Assembly: GCF_032121415.1 (NCBI RefSeq)
Contig: NZ_CP135079.1
Coordinates: forward strand, 5,890,001-5,954,000
Origin: Streptomyces parvus
GTDB lineage: Bacteria > Actinomycetota > Actinomycetes > Streptomycetales > Streptomycetaceae
Direction of reading: 5' to 3'
Length of the DNA stretch: 64,000 bases
The position numbers and the translations under genes are program-made. The notes beneath the pieces were generated by a model that worked only from the letters and a program-made list of their open reading frames with translations, ran no database searches and was not told the DNA's origin. Shown here piece after piece: positions 42,740 to 51,938 of this stretch (positions within the stretch are counted from its first letter, which is position 1; every line of letters begins with the position of its first letter).

Positions 42740-44641
42740 TCACGGGCCCTGCGTCAGCCGGTGGAGCCGCAGGGCCAGCTGGATCTCCAGCGTGCGGGCG
42801 GGCGCGTTCCAGTCCGGGCCCAGGAGCCTGCCGATGCGCTCCAGCCGCTGCACCACCGTGTTCACGTGCACATGGAGCAGCGACTTGGTCCGGGTCAGGC
42901 TCGCGCCCTCGGCGAAATAGGCGTCCAGCGTGGTGACGAGGTCGGTGCCGCGCCGGCTGTCGTAGTCGAGCACGGGCCCCAGCGTCCGCCGGACATAGTC
43001 ACCCAGGTCCGCCTGGTCCCCCAGCAGTACGCCGATGAACCCCAGGTCCGCGACGGCCCCGCCGCTCCCGGTGCGCCCGAGGGCGCGCAGCGCGGAGAGG
43101 CAGCGCTCGGCCTCGCGGTGCGCGTCGGGCAGCTCGGCCGGACCCGTGGCGGGGCCCGCCGCGCCCACCGTGACGGGGAAGCCGACCGCCTGGCCCAGCT
43201 CGGCGGCGAGCGTCTGCGCGGACGGCCCCGGTGCCTCCGACGGGGCGACCAGGACGACGTGGTCGTGGTGGAGCCCGGCCAGCCCGTCGAGGGCTTGCGC
43301 GCTGCGGGCGGACGCGGCCAGCAGCCGGTGGCGGGGGGCCACCTCGCTGTGGGCGACGAACACGCTGTGGCGGTGGCTCAGGTTGACGCCCAGCCGGCGG
43401 GCGCGTGCGGCGAGGGTGCCCGGGTCGCCGGTGCGCGCGAGCAGATCGCCCAGCAGCTCCCCCCGTACCCGGTCCTCCGTCTCGGCGACCGAGCGGCGCA
43501 GCAGCATGAGCAGCGCGGTGACGACGCCGGCCCGCTCGAACAGCAGCCGGTCGGCGTCCGCGAGACCGGCCCGGCCGGTCAGGGCGATGGAGCCCAGGAG
43601 CTCGGGCCCGGCGAGGACGGCGCAGACCCAGGTGCCGTCCAGCGGCACCGCCCGGCCCCGGGCCCGGGAGGCCGAGACCGCCGGGAGCGGCTGCGGCAGC
43701 GGTTCGGCGCGGGCCCGGGCCAGCTCCGCGCCGTCCGCGTCGTGGATGAGGATCCCGCCGTCCAGGATGTCGGCGAGCGCCGCCGCCACGTCGTCGGCCC
43801 CGCCGCCCTGGAGCACGAGGTCGGTGAGCTGGTCGTGGGCCTCCTCGGCGCGGCGCATGGCCTCGCTGTGCGTCCGGATGGTCTCCGACGCGGCGTTCAG
43901 GTCGACCAGCGCGGCCCGGGTCTCCTCCAGCAGCCGGGCCCCGTCGATGGCGATCGCGGCGTGGTCGGCCAGGGAGGACAGCAGCGCCACCTCGGTGGCG
44001 GTGAACTCGCGGGGCGACCGGTCGGCCGCGTACAGCACGCCGATGATGCGGGCGCCGAGGCGCAGGGGGACGCCGAGGATCGCCCGCAGGCCCTCGTCCA
44101 GGACCGCGCTGTCGATGGTGGTGGTGTGGTGGAACCGGGTGTCTGCCTGGTAGTCCCCGGTGGCGTACGGGCGGGCGGTCTGGGCCACCAGTCCGCCCAG
44201 GCCCTCGCCCATGCCGAGCCGCACCCGCTGGAACGCCTCGGCCACCGAACCGTCGGTGACCCGCATGTAGGTGTCGCCCGCGGCGTCGTCGTTGAGCGAG
44301 AGATAGGTGACGTCGGTGCCGAGCAGCAGCTTCGCCCGGTGGACGATGGCCCGCAGCACGGCGTCCAGGTCCCGCAGGGCCGCCAGGTCGCTGGCCGTGT
44401 CGAACAGGGCGGTGAGCTGTGCCTCGCGGACCCGGTGCTGGCCGAGCGTGCGCCGGATGCGCAGCGCCACGGCGGCGGCCTCGGTGATCTCCGCCAGCTC
44501 GGCGGCGGAGGCGCCCGCCTGCCGGGCATCGGCGGCCGGCCGGTCGAACTCCTCGGCCGCCGCACCCTGCGCCAGCAGGTCGAGAAGCAGCCGCAGGGCG
44601 GGCGCGGAGTGCTGGGCGGGGGGTGTCACGCCGGTGAGCAT
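42740..44641 (-). CDS. GAF-domain PucR-family transcriptional regulator
   Basis: 633 residues: an N-terminal segment, a GAF sensor domain (about 100-240), a middle region and a C-terminal PucR helix-turn-helix (SLLHVHVNTVVQRLERIGRLL). The GAF domain suggests binding of a small ligand. It lies 88 bases after the MHS transporter gene on the same strand and may control it. Confidence 0.85.
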   Translation of the reverse strand: MLTGVTPPAQHSAPALRLLLDLLAQGAAAEEFDRPAADARQAGASAAELAEITEAAAVALRIRRTLGQHRVREAQLTALFDTASDLAALRDLDAVLRAIVHRAKLLLGTDVTYLSLNDDAAGDTYMRVTDGSVAEAFQRVRLGMGEGLGGLVAQTARPYATGDYQADTRFHHTTTIDSAVLDEGLRAILGVPLRLGARIIGVLYAADRSPREFTATEVALLSSLADHAAIAIDGARLLEETRAALVDLNAASETIRTHSEAMRRAEEAHDQLTDLVLQGGGADDVAAALADILDGGILIHDADGAELARARAEPLPQPLPAVSASRARGRAVPLDGTWVCAVLAGPELLGSIALTGRAGLADADRLLFERAGVVTALLMLLRRSVAETEDRVRGELLGDLLARTGDPGTLAARARRLGVNLSHRHSVFVAHSEVAPRHRLLAASARSAQALDGLAGLHHDHVVLVAPSEAPGPSAQTLAAELGQAVGFPVTVGAAGPATGPAELPDAHREAERCLSALRALGRTGSGGAVADLGFIGVLLGDQADLGDYVRRTLGPVLDYDSRRGTDLVTTLDAYFAEGASLTRTKSLLHVHVNTVVQRLERIGRLLGPDWNAPARTLEIQLALRLHRLTQGP

Positions 44642-44729
44642 ACGGTGATCGCCTCCCGGGAGGAGCCGAGCGGACAACGGGGAGAGCCCTCCCACGCACC
44701 GCACGGAGCAGCGAGCGGGAGGGCGGGGA

Positions 44730-46118
44730 TCAGCGGCCGAGGGGGACCGAGTCCTCGACGGTCGCGGCCTGCGCGGCCGGGACGGAACGGTCCGGGCCGT
44801 CCTTGGTCAGGTCGCGGCCACGGGTCTCCCTGGCCACCCAGACCGTCACCGCGGTGACCAGGGAGGCGAAGCAGAGGTAGAAGGAGATCGGGACGGACGA
44901 CTCGTAGTCCTTGAGCAGTTCGACGGCGATCAGCGGGGCGAGCGCGCCCCCGATGATCGAGGCGAGCTGGGAGCCCATCGAGGCGCCGGAGTAGCGGACC
45001 TTCGTGTCGAACATCTCCGAGATGAACGCCGCCTGCGGACCGTACATCGCGCCGTGCAGCAGCAGGCCGAGGGTGACCGCGAGGACGATGACGGGGAACG
45101 ACTTGGTGTCCAGGAGCGCGAAGAACCCGAACGCCCAGGCCGCCATGGAGACCGCACCGATCAGGGTGACCGGGCGGCGGCCCAGCCGGTCGGAGAGCGC
45201 ACCCCACATCGGGATGGTGACGAAGTGCACCGCGGAGCCGATCAGGACGGCGTTCAGGGCGTCGCTCCTGGACATCTCCAGGTGCACGGTCACGTAGACG
45301 AGCAGGAAGGCGGTGAGGATGTAGTACGAGATGTTCTCGCCGAAGCGCGTGCCGATCGCGAGAAGCACCTCGCGCCAGCTCTTGCGGAACACCTCGACGA
45401 CCGGGGGCTGTTCCTTCTCCCCCTGGGCGGCGGCCTCGGCCGACCTGCGCTGCGCCGCCAGGAAGACCGGGGACTCCTCGACCGAGATCCGGATCCACAG
45501 ACCGATCATGACGAGGACGCCGGACAGCAGGAACGGGATGCGCCAGCCCCAGGCGAGGAACGCCTCGTCGGACTGGACGGCCGCGAGCAGCGCCAGGACG
45601 CCGGTCGCCAGCAGATTGCCGCCGGGCGCACCGGACTGCGGCCAGGAGGCCCAGAAGCCGCGCCGCTCGTCGCCGCCGTGCTCGGAGACGAGCAGCACCG
45701 CACCGCCCCACTCGCCGCCGAGCGCGAAGCCCTGCACCAGGCGCAGGACGGTCAGCAGGATCGGCGCCCACACCCCGATGCTCGCGTGGGTGGGCAGCAG
45801 ACCCATGGCGAAGGTGGCGCCGCCCATCATGAGCAGACTGAGCACGAGCAGCTTCTTGCGGCCGATCTTGTCACCGTAGTGGCCGAAGACGACGCCGCCG
45901 AGGGGACGGGCGGCGAAGCCGACCGCGTACGTCAGGAAGGCGAGCAGCGTGCCGACCAGCGGATCGCTGCTGGGGAAGAAGAGCGAGTTGAACACGAGCG
46001 CGGCAGCCGAGCCGTAGAGGAAGAAGTCGTACCACTCGATGGTGGTGCCGACGAGGCTGGCCGCGACGATGCGGCCGATGGATCCTGATGACTTCGCGGA
46101 GGGAGTTGCGGCGGCCAT
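44730..46118 (-). CDS. MHS-family (metabolite:H+ symporter) MFS transporter
   Basis: A 462-residue major-facilitator protein with 12 helices. The IEWYDFFLYG opening, GHYGDKIGRKK loop and RLVQGFALGGEWGGA are those of the shikimate/proline/citrate MHS group. ATG 46118 is 8 bases after GGAAG. The substrate is not evident. Confidence 0.88.
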   Translation of the reverse strand: MAAATPSAKSSGSIGRIVAASLVGTTIEWYDFFLYGSAAALVFNSLFFPSSDPLVGTLLAFLTYAVGFAARPLGGVVFGHYGDKIGRKKLLVLSLLMMGGATFAMGLLPTHASIGVWAPILLTVLRLVQGFALGGEWGGAVLLVSEHGGDERRGFWASWPQSGAPGGNLLATGVLALLAAVQSDEAFLAWGWRIPFLLSGVLVMIGLWIRISVEESPVFLAAQRRSAEAAAQGEKEQPPVVEVFRKSWREVLLAIGTRFGENISYYILTAFLLVYVTVHLEMSRSDALNAVLIGSAVHFVTIPMWGALSDRLGRRPVTLIGAVSMAAWAFGFFALLDTKSFPVIVLAVTLGLLLHGAMYGPQAAFISEMFDTKVRYSGASMGSQLASIIGGALAPLIAVELLKDYESSVPISFYLCFASLVTAVTVWVARETRGRDLTKDGPDRSVPAAQAATVEDSVPLGR

Positions 46119-46543
46119 GTGCACCACTTCCAGGCGTGTGCGGGACGATTCGGTGTCGCCATACCGTAGAAACACGCAGTTCAGAGGCGTATATGGCGGA
46201 ACACCATAGTTGGGGGCGCGAGAGTGAGGGCGTCCACCATGGAAGTGCCGCGGGTCAGGGCCGGCCCGCCACGACGGTACGGGTGAGGGTGTCGCGGTCC
46301 GCGAGCGGATCGGCGTCCCCCGCCGGGATCGGCGCCGGGACATCCGCCTCCTCGCGGGGGCCGCCGCGAGGAGGCGCTCGGGCACCGCCTCGTGGAAGGC
46401 GGCTCCCCGGCCGAACGCGGCATCGCCGGTGAGCGTGGTGCGGTGGGCGGGACAGAAGGTGCGCACGTCGGGTCCGGGCCGCAGACCTGACGCGCTTCCG
46501 GCCGCCTCCGACCGAGCCGCGGGCCTGCCGGTACGCTGCCGGG
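46119..46543. other. Divergent intergenic region between the MHS transporter and TetR genes
   Basis: No gene is seen. It contains a palindrome near the transporter start (TATGG at 46192-46196, CCATA at 46204-46208, with GGAACA between them) that resembles sites bound by dimeric regulators, and the 13-bp hairpin listed separately. Both divergent promoters must lie here. Confidence 0.5.
46345..46376. terminator. 13-bp hairpin in a divergent intergenic region
   Basis: CGCCTCCTCGCGG (46345-46357) and CCGCGAGGAGGCG (46364-46376) are exact complements around 6 bases. As the flanking genes are divergent it does not end either of them; an attenuator of one leader or the trace of a lost gene is possible. 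Confidence 0.5.
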
Positions 46544-47134
46544 GTGGTGGAGCGCAGCGAGCAGCGCGGGCGACGGCCCGCGAACGACGGGCCGAAGGCC
46601 GCCGCCCGGAACCGGTCCGCCCTCGTCGCCGCCGCCCGGGAGGTCTTCGCGGAACACGGCCTGGAAGCCCCGCTCTCGGCGATCGCGCGCCGGGCCGGAG
46701 TCGGCCAGGGCGTTCTCTACCGGCACTTCCCCGACCGGGCCGCCGCGGTCGCCGCGGTGCTGGAGGAGAATGTGCGGCAGATCGAGCAGGAGGCGGCGGG
46801 CCGGGACGCGACCTTCGCCGGGGTGCTCGGGGTGCTGACGTGGCATCTCGTGGACTCGGCGGCCTTCATTGGCCTCCTCCACGCCGAACGGGCGGGCAGC
46901 CGCTCGGATATCCGCGCGTACGCCATCGAACTGTCCGAGCGGGTGGAGCGCGCCCTGCGGCGGCACCTCCCCGCCGAGCACCGGCTCGGTGCCGGGGACG
47001 ATCTCGCGCTCTCCATCGCCATGGTCTCCGCCGCCGTGATCGGCCCCACCCGCGCGGAGCGTGAACTCCGGGCACTGGCCGCCTGGCGGCTGCTCGGCGT
47101 CGAGGTGGGACCGGTACGGGCCTTCGGCGGATGA
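46544..47134 (+). CDS. TetR-family transcriptional regulator
   Basis: A 196-residue repressor with the N-terminal helix-turn-helix (APLSAIARRAGVGQGVLYRHFPDRAAAV) and a ligand-binding C-terminal part. GTG 46544; GTG 46547 is an alternative. It is convergent with a lipoprotein gene. A palindrome upstream of the monooxygenase gene 1.2 kb away is a candidate target. Confidence 0.88.
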   Translation: MVERSEQRGRRPANDGPKAAARNRSALVAAAREVFAEHGLEAPLSAIARRAGVGQGVLYRHFPDRAAAVAAVLEENVRQIEQEAAGRDATFAGVLGVLTWHLVDSAAFIGLLHAERAGSRSDIRAYAIELSERVERALRRHLPAEHRLGAGDDLALSIAMVSAAVIGPTRAERELRALAAWRLLGVEVGPVRAFGG

Positions 47135-47159
47135 GCCGGGGCCGGGACTGCCGCCGCGC

Positions 47160-48188
47160 TCAGCCTCCGTTGGACTGGCGGGTGCCCTCGGCGAGCGCGT
47201 CGAAAGTGTAGAGGTAGCCCCCGGCAGGGCCGCTCACCGTCAGGTACGCCCTCGTCCCGCCGGGGGTGATGGCCACGTTCGTCGCCGACTCCAGGCCCTT
47301 GGCCCGGGCGGGGAGTTCGACCGTCGCCAGCCGCTCGCCGTGCGGGCTGAAGACGGCCATGGCCGCCCGGCCGTGCAGCCCCTGGTAGAGGTTGCCGGCC
47401 GCGTCCACGGCGAGCGAGTCGGTCTGGGCGATCCCGCCGTCCACGCGGACGGCGGTGTGCCGGGACGTCACCGCGCCCGACTCGTCGAGGCGCAGGTAGG
47501 AGATCCGGTTCTCGGTGAGTTCGCTGAACCAGAGCCCCCGGTGGTCGGCGTCGAAGCTGATCCCGTTCGGTGCGGCCAGGTTGTCGGCCAGCACCGTGGC
47601 CCCGCCGCTCTTCCGGTCGATCCGGACCACCCGCCCGCGCGCCGCGCCCTCGGTCAGGCCGCGTGAGTCGCTGACGTACAGGTTGCCCTGGAGATCGAAG
47701 GCGATGTCGTCGGGGTTCATCGGCCCGCCGTCGACATCGCCGGAGAAGAAGGTCCGCGGGTCGCCGCCGCCGGGGGCCAGGCTCACGATCTCGCCGTGCG
47801 CGAAGTCGCTGAGGTAGAGCCGCCCGTCGTACGGGCTGAACTGGGCCGAGGTGTAGGCCCCTCGGCCGTCGGTGTGGACCGCCCGGGACGTCTTCCTCCG
47901 GACGTCGACGCGCATCACCTTGGGCTTGCCCCCGGGCGCGGTGACGTCGACGACGTACAGCCCGCCGTCCTCGCCGAACACCGGCCCCTCCAGCAGGGTC
48001 CTTCCGGTCTCTTCGTGCACCTGGGTCAGCGGCATGAGCTGCTGTGCCCGGATGGTCCGGATCCCGGAGGCGGAGCCCGTATCCCCTGCGGGAGTGCCGC
48101 TCTGGGTACCGCAGCCGGTGAGAATCAGCGCGCCGATGGTGGCGAGCACGGAAAGGGGCCGGGCCTGTCGTCGCTGCATGAGCCGCAT
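47160..48188 (-). CDS. SMP-30/gluconolactonase-like secreted lipoprotein
   Basis: 342 residues: a lipoprotein signal with lipobox LTGC near residue 26, then a six-bladed propeller pattern (NPDDIAFDLQGNLYVSDS, APNGISFDAD, TDSLAVDAAGNLYQG). It would be anchored outside the membrane. An enzyme of lactonase type or a binding protein are both possible. Confidence 0.8.
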   Translation of the reverse strand: MRLMQRRQARPLSVLATIGALILTGCGTQSGTPAGDTGSASGIRTIRAQQLMPLTQVHEETGRTLLEGPVFGEDGGLYVVDVTAPGGKPKVMRVDVRRKTSRAVHTDGRGAYTSAQFSPYDGRLYLSDFAHGEIVSLAPGGGDPRTFFSGDVDGGPMNPDDIAFDLQGNLYVSDSRGLTEGAARGRVVRIDRKSGGATVLADNLAAPNGISFDADHRGLWFSELTENRISYLRLDESGAVTSRHTAVRVDGGIAQTDSLAVDAAGNLYQGLHGRAAMAVFSPHGERLATVELPARAKGLESATNVAITPGGTRAYLTVSGPAGGYLYTFDALAEGTRQSNGG

Positions 48189-48292
48189 GAGGGGATCGCT
48201 CTTCCTGTCCACGGGGCGGGGGGTGGGGCCGGAGTGCGGGGTACGGAGCCGGGGGAGCCCCTGGCCGGATAGCGCCGAAGCGCCGGCCACCA

Positions 48293-48312
48293 ACCGGACA
48301 GTGTTGTCCGGT
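48293..48312. promoter_or_regulatory. Operator-like palindrome upstream of the monooxygenase gene
   Basis: ACCGGACA and TGTCCGGT are perfect 8-base complements separated by GTGT, 64 bases before the monooxygenase start and 104 bases before the divergent lipoprotein start. The shape is that of a TetR-family operator, and a TetR gene lies nearby at 46544. Confidence 0.55.
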
Positions 48313-48376
48313 AGTTGCTACCGTAGCGGACGGCGGCCCGCCCGGGGCTGTCCCACCGCACGGATCGAGGACCCCC

Positions 48377-50185
48377 ATGACACCTCCTCACGCCCCGGCC
48401 CCCCACGAGCTCGCCGCGCTGCGGGAGCGCTACCGCCTCGAACGTGAACGACGCGTCCGTCACGACGGCGCGGCCCAGTACCGGGACGCGGAAGCCGAGT
48501 TCGGCTACTACGCGGCCGATCCGTACACGGAGGGTCCGGCGGAGCGCGCCCCCCTCCACGACCTTGTCGACGTCGCCGTCATAGGCGGTGGGTTCGGCGG
48601 CATCCTCACCGGGGCGCGGCTGCGGCAGCAGGGAGTGGCCCGGGTACGGATCGTCGAGAAGGGCGGTGACTTCGGGGGCACCTGGTACTGGAACCGCTAC
48701 CCGGGCGTCCACTGCGACGTCGAGTCCCATGTGTACCTGCCGATGCTCGACGAGACCGGCTACGTCCCCGAGTGGAAGTACGCGCCCGGGGACGAGATCC
48801 GCCGTCACGCGGTACGCATCGCGCGCCGGTTCGGCCTCTACGCCGATGCCCTGTTCTCCACCAAAGTCACCGCGCTGACCTGGGACGAGATGTCGGAGAC
48901 CTGGCTCGTCTCCACGGATCGCGGTGATGACTTCCGGGCGGCCTACGTCGTCAGCGCCACCGGTACCCTGACCGACCCGAAGCTCCCCGGCATCCCGGGT
49001 ATCGAGGACTTCGCGGGCCATACGTTCCACACCTCCCGGTGGGACTACGCCTACACCGGCGGGACCCCGGAGGGCGGCATGACCGGTCTCGCGGACAAGC
49101 GGGTGGGGGTCGTCGGCACCGGGGCCACCGGCGTTCAGGTCATCCCCGTGCTGGCCGAGGACGCCGGACACCTCTACGTCTTCCAGCGCACCCCCTCCAC
49201 CGTGGACGAGCGGGCCAACCGCCGCACCGCCCCCGGGGACGTGGGCGCCGACCGGCCCGGCTGGGCCCGCGAACGGCGGGAGAACTATCTGCGCATCGTC
49301 TCCGGTGAGAGCGCCGAGCAGGACCTCGTGGCGGACCGCTGGACCACGTCCGCGGGGCTGCTGGAGAAGCTCCTGCCGAGCTTCCGCCGGCAGGGCGACC
49401 GGCAGGCCTTCGAAGCGGCTTACGAGGTGGCCGACGCAACCAAGATGAACGAGCTGCGCGCCAGGGTCGACCGGAGCGTCGCCGACCCGGAGGCGGCGGA
49501 GAAGCTCAAGCCCTGGTACCGCTACGCCTGCAAGCGGCCCACCTTCTCCGACCTGTACTACCCGGCGTTCAACCGCGACAACGTCACCCTGGTGGACACG
49601 GCGGACACCCACGGCATCGAGCGCGTCACCGAGGACGGGGTCGTCGTCGGCGGCGCCTCCTACGAGTTGGACTGCCTGATCTTCGCCACCGGGTTCAACG
49701 TCGGGACCTCCGGTATCCATTCGGGCAGACTCCCGGTACGCGGCCGGGGCGGCCTCCACCTGCTCGACCGGTGGAGGCGGCAGGGCCCCCGCACGCTGCA
49801 CGGGTTCACGAGCAACGGCTTCCCCAACCTCATCCAGCTGGGGTCCCTCCAGAACGCGAGCAGCGTCAACTTCACCCACATCCTGGACGAACAGGCCGTC
49901 CACGCCGCCGCGCTCATCTCGGCCGCCGAGGCGGAGAACGCCCTCATCGAGCCCTCTCCCGAGTCCGAGGAAGCCTGGCTCGCCGTCCTGGCCGAAGGCG
50001 CTCCCGACCACGCCTGGTTCCATGCCGAGTGCACCCCCGGCTACTACAACCGCGAGGGCCGCGGCAGGCCCAACGGGCCGATTGCCTATCCGCACGGGGC
50101 CGTCGCCTTCCACCAACTCCTGCAAGAGTGGCGGGAGAAGTCCCTGTCGGAGGTCCTCCGCTCCCGGACCGCTCCGCGCGCCTGA
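48377..50185 (+). CDS. Baeyer-Villiger-type flavin monooxygenase
   Basis: 602 residues with two dinucleotide motifs (VIGGGFGG near residue 68, VVGTGATGVQ near 243) and the Baeyer-Villiger fingerprint in FAGHTFHTSRWDY. It would use FAD and NADPH to convert ketones to esters or lactones. It precedes an SDR gene by 56 bases, so an alcohol-to-ketone-to-ester route is plausible. Confidence 0.88.
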   Translation: MTPPHAPAPHELAALRERYRLERERRVRHDGAAQYRDAEAEFGYYAADPYTEGPAERAPLHDLVDVAVIGGGFGGILTGARLRQQGVARVRIVEKGGDFGGTWYWNRYPGVHCDVESHVYLPMLDETGYVPEWKYAPGDEIRRHAVRIARRFGLYADALFSTKVTALTWDEMSETWLVSTDRGDDFRAAYVVSATGTLTDPKLPGIPGIEDFAGHTFHTSRWDYAYTGGTPEGGMTGLADKRVGVVGTGATGVQVIPVLAEDAGHLYVFQRTPSTVDERANRRTAPGDVGADRPGWARERRENYLRIVSGESAEQDLVADRWTTSAGLLEKLLPSFRRQGDRQAFEAAYEVADATKMNELRARVDRSVADPEAAEKLKPWYRYACKRPTFSDLYYPAFNRDNVTLVDTADTHGIERVTEDGVVVGGASYELDCLIFATGFNVGTSGIHSGRLPVRGRGGLHLLDRWRRQGPRTLHGFTSNGFPNLIQLGSLQNASSVNFTHILDEQAVHAAALISAAEAENALIEPSPESEEAWLAVLAEGAPDHAWFHAECTPGYYNREGRGRPNGPIAYPHGAVAFHQLLQEWREKSLSEVLRSRTAPRA

Positions 50186-50241
50186 TCCGCCCCGTTCCGC
50201 CCATGCCCGGACAACTTCCCGCACGTCGAGAGGACTTCACC

Positions 50242-51030
50242 ATGAACGCAGTCGTATCCGGCGGAGGTGGCACCGCCCGCCCGTACCGCGGCGTGATCGT
50301 CACCGGGGCCGCGTCCGGCATCGGCCGCGCCGCCGCCCTGGCCTTCGCCGCCCAGGGGGACCACGTCCTGGCCGCCGACCTGGACGCGAGCGGAGTGGAG
50401 GAGACCGCACGGCAGATCGCCGCCGCCGGGGGTGTCGCCCTGACCGCGGTCGGCGACCTCGCCGAGCAGCGGACGGTGGACTTCCTGGTGGAGCAGGCGG
50501 TGGCGGAGTTCGGCGGGATCGACGTCCTGATCAACAACGCGGGCGTCATGGACCGGATGTCGGCCGTCCACGAGACCGACGACGCCGAGTGGGAGCGGGT
50601 GCTGCGGGTCGACCTCACGGCTCCCTTCCTGCTCACCCGCGCCGTCCTTCCCCCCATGCTGGCCGCGGGCGGCGGGTCCCTGGTCTTCACCGGCTCCGAG
50701 GCCGGCCTGCGCGGCGGTGCCGCCGGAGCCGCGTACACCGCCGCCAAGCACGGGGTCACCGGTCTCGTGAGGAACCTGGCGGTGATGTACCGGGCGCAGG
50801 GCATCCGGGCCAACCTCGTGGCGCCCGGCCCCACCGCGACCGGCATCGGCGTCGACGCCCGCCCCGACGCGCACGGCCCCGCCGTCGTGAAGGGCCTCAT
50901 CGGCGCCGGCATGGGCCGGGTCGGGTCGGCGGACGAGCAGGCCGCGGCCATCGTCTGGCTCGCCTCCGACGCGGCGTCCTTCGTCAACGGCGCGGTGCTG
51001 CCCGTGGACGACGGCTGGTCGGCCGTGTGA
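50242..51030 (+). CDS. Short-chain dehydrogenase/reductase
   Basis: A 262-residue classical SDR with TGAASGIG, NNAGVMD and the YTAAKHG active-site segment, ending GAVLPVDDGWSAV. It probably forms an operon with the monooxygenase and would supply or remove its ketone substrate. Confidence 0.88.
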   Translation: MNAVVSGGGGTARPYRGVIVTGAASGIGRAAALAFAAQGDHVLAADLDASGVEETARQIAAAGGVALTAVGDLAEQRTVDFLVEQAVAEFGGIDVLINNAGVMDRMSAVHETDDAEWERVLRVDLTAPFLLTRAVLPPMLAAGGGSLVFTGSEAGLRGGAAGAAYTAAKHGVTGLVRNLAVMYRAQGIRANLVAPGPTATGIGVDARPDAHGPAVVKGLIGAGMGRVGSADEQAAAIVWLASDAASFVNGAVLPVDDGWSAV

Positions 51031-51040
51031 TCCGGCCGCG

Positions 51041-51850
51041 TCAGGGCTTCCGGGCGACCGCTCCGTACATGGCGATGTCCCGGCCGTCGACGCCGCTCTG
51101 CTCCGGGCCGGGGCGCCACGTGTGCACCTGGGTGATGCCCGGCTCCTCCAGCTCCAGGCCCTCGAAGAACGATGTGGCGGTGGGCAGGTCGCGCAGGACG
51201 AAGGGCATGCCCTGCTGGCGGTACTCCCGCGCCACCTGGTTGACCTCTTCCGGTGCGAAGTCCGCCGTTCCGATGGTCATCGCGAGATAGCTGCCCGACG
51301 GCAGCGGATCCAGCAGGCGCCGGACCAGCCTCCGGTCGTCCGGCGGCTCGATGAAATGCATGATGCCGATGACCATGAGACCGACGGGCCGGTCCAGGTC
51401 GATGAGTTCGCGGAACTCGGGGCTGCCCAGGATGGCGTCCGGCTCGTGCATGTTCGCGTCCACGTAGGCGGTGGCGCCTTCGGGGGAACTCTGCAGGAGG
51501 GCGCGGGCGTGGGCGAGGACGATGGGGTCGTTGTCGACGTAGACCACATGCGACTCCGGCGACACCTCCTGCACGATCTCGTGCAGATTCGGGGAGGTCG
51601 GCAGACCGGTCCCGACGTCCAGGAACTGCCGGATGCCGCGTTCCTCCGCGAGGAAGCGGGCGGCGCGGTGCATGAACCGACGGTTCTCCCGCATGTGGAC
51701 GGGAAGGGCGGGCCAGTGCCGGCACATGGCGTCGCCCGCTTCGACGTCCGCGGGGTAGTGGTCCTTGCCGCCCAGGATGTAGTCGTACACCCGGGCGGAG
51801 TGGGCGCGAGAGGTCGCCAGTCCGGCCGCGGGTTCGTTCGGTGTGTTCAT
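51041..51850 (-). CDS. DUF574-family SAM-dependent methyltransferase
   Basis: A 269-residue protein of the actinobacterial DUF574 group: ARVYDYILGGKDHYPAD near the start, FLDVGTGLPT as SAM motif, then VVYVDNDPIVLAHARALL. Function of the group is poorly known. It is convergent with the SDR gene, with only 10 bases between stops. Confidence 0.85.
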   Translation of the reverse strand: MNTPNEPAAGLATSRAHSARVYDYILGGKDHYPADVEAGDAMCRHWPALPVHMRENRRFMHRAARFLAEERGIRQFLDVGTGLPTSPNLHEIVQEVSPESHVVYVDNDPIVLAHARALLQSSPEGATAYVDANMHEPDAILGSPEFRELIDLDRPVGLMVIGIMHFIEPPDDRRLVRRLLDPLPSGSYLAMTIGTADFAPEEVNQVAREYRQQGMPFVLRDLPTATSFFEGLELEEPGITQVHTWRPGPEQSGVDGRDIAMYGAVARKP

Positions 51851-51938
51851 GCGGAGCTTCTTTCGTCCGAGGACGGCTTCATCGAGGGTAGGGAGCCGCT
51901 GTTCAGGGTGCAAACGATGCGATCCCCGACCGACGGGG

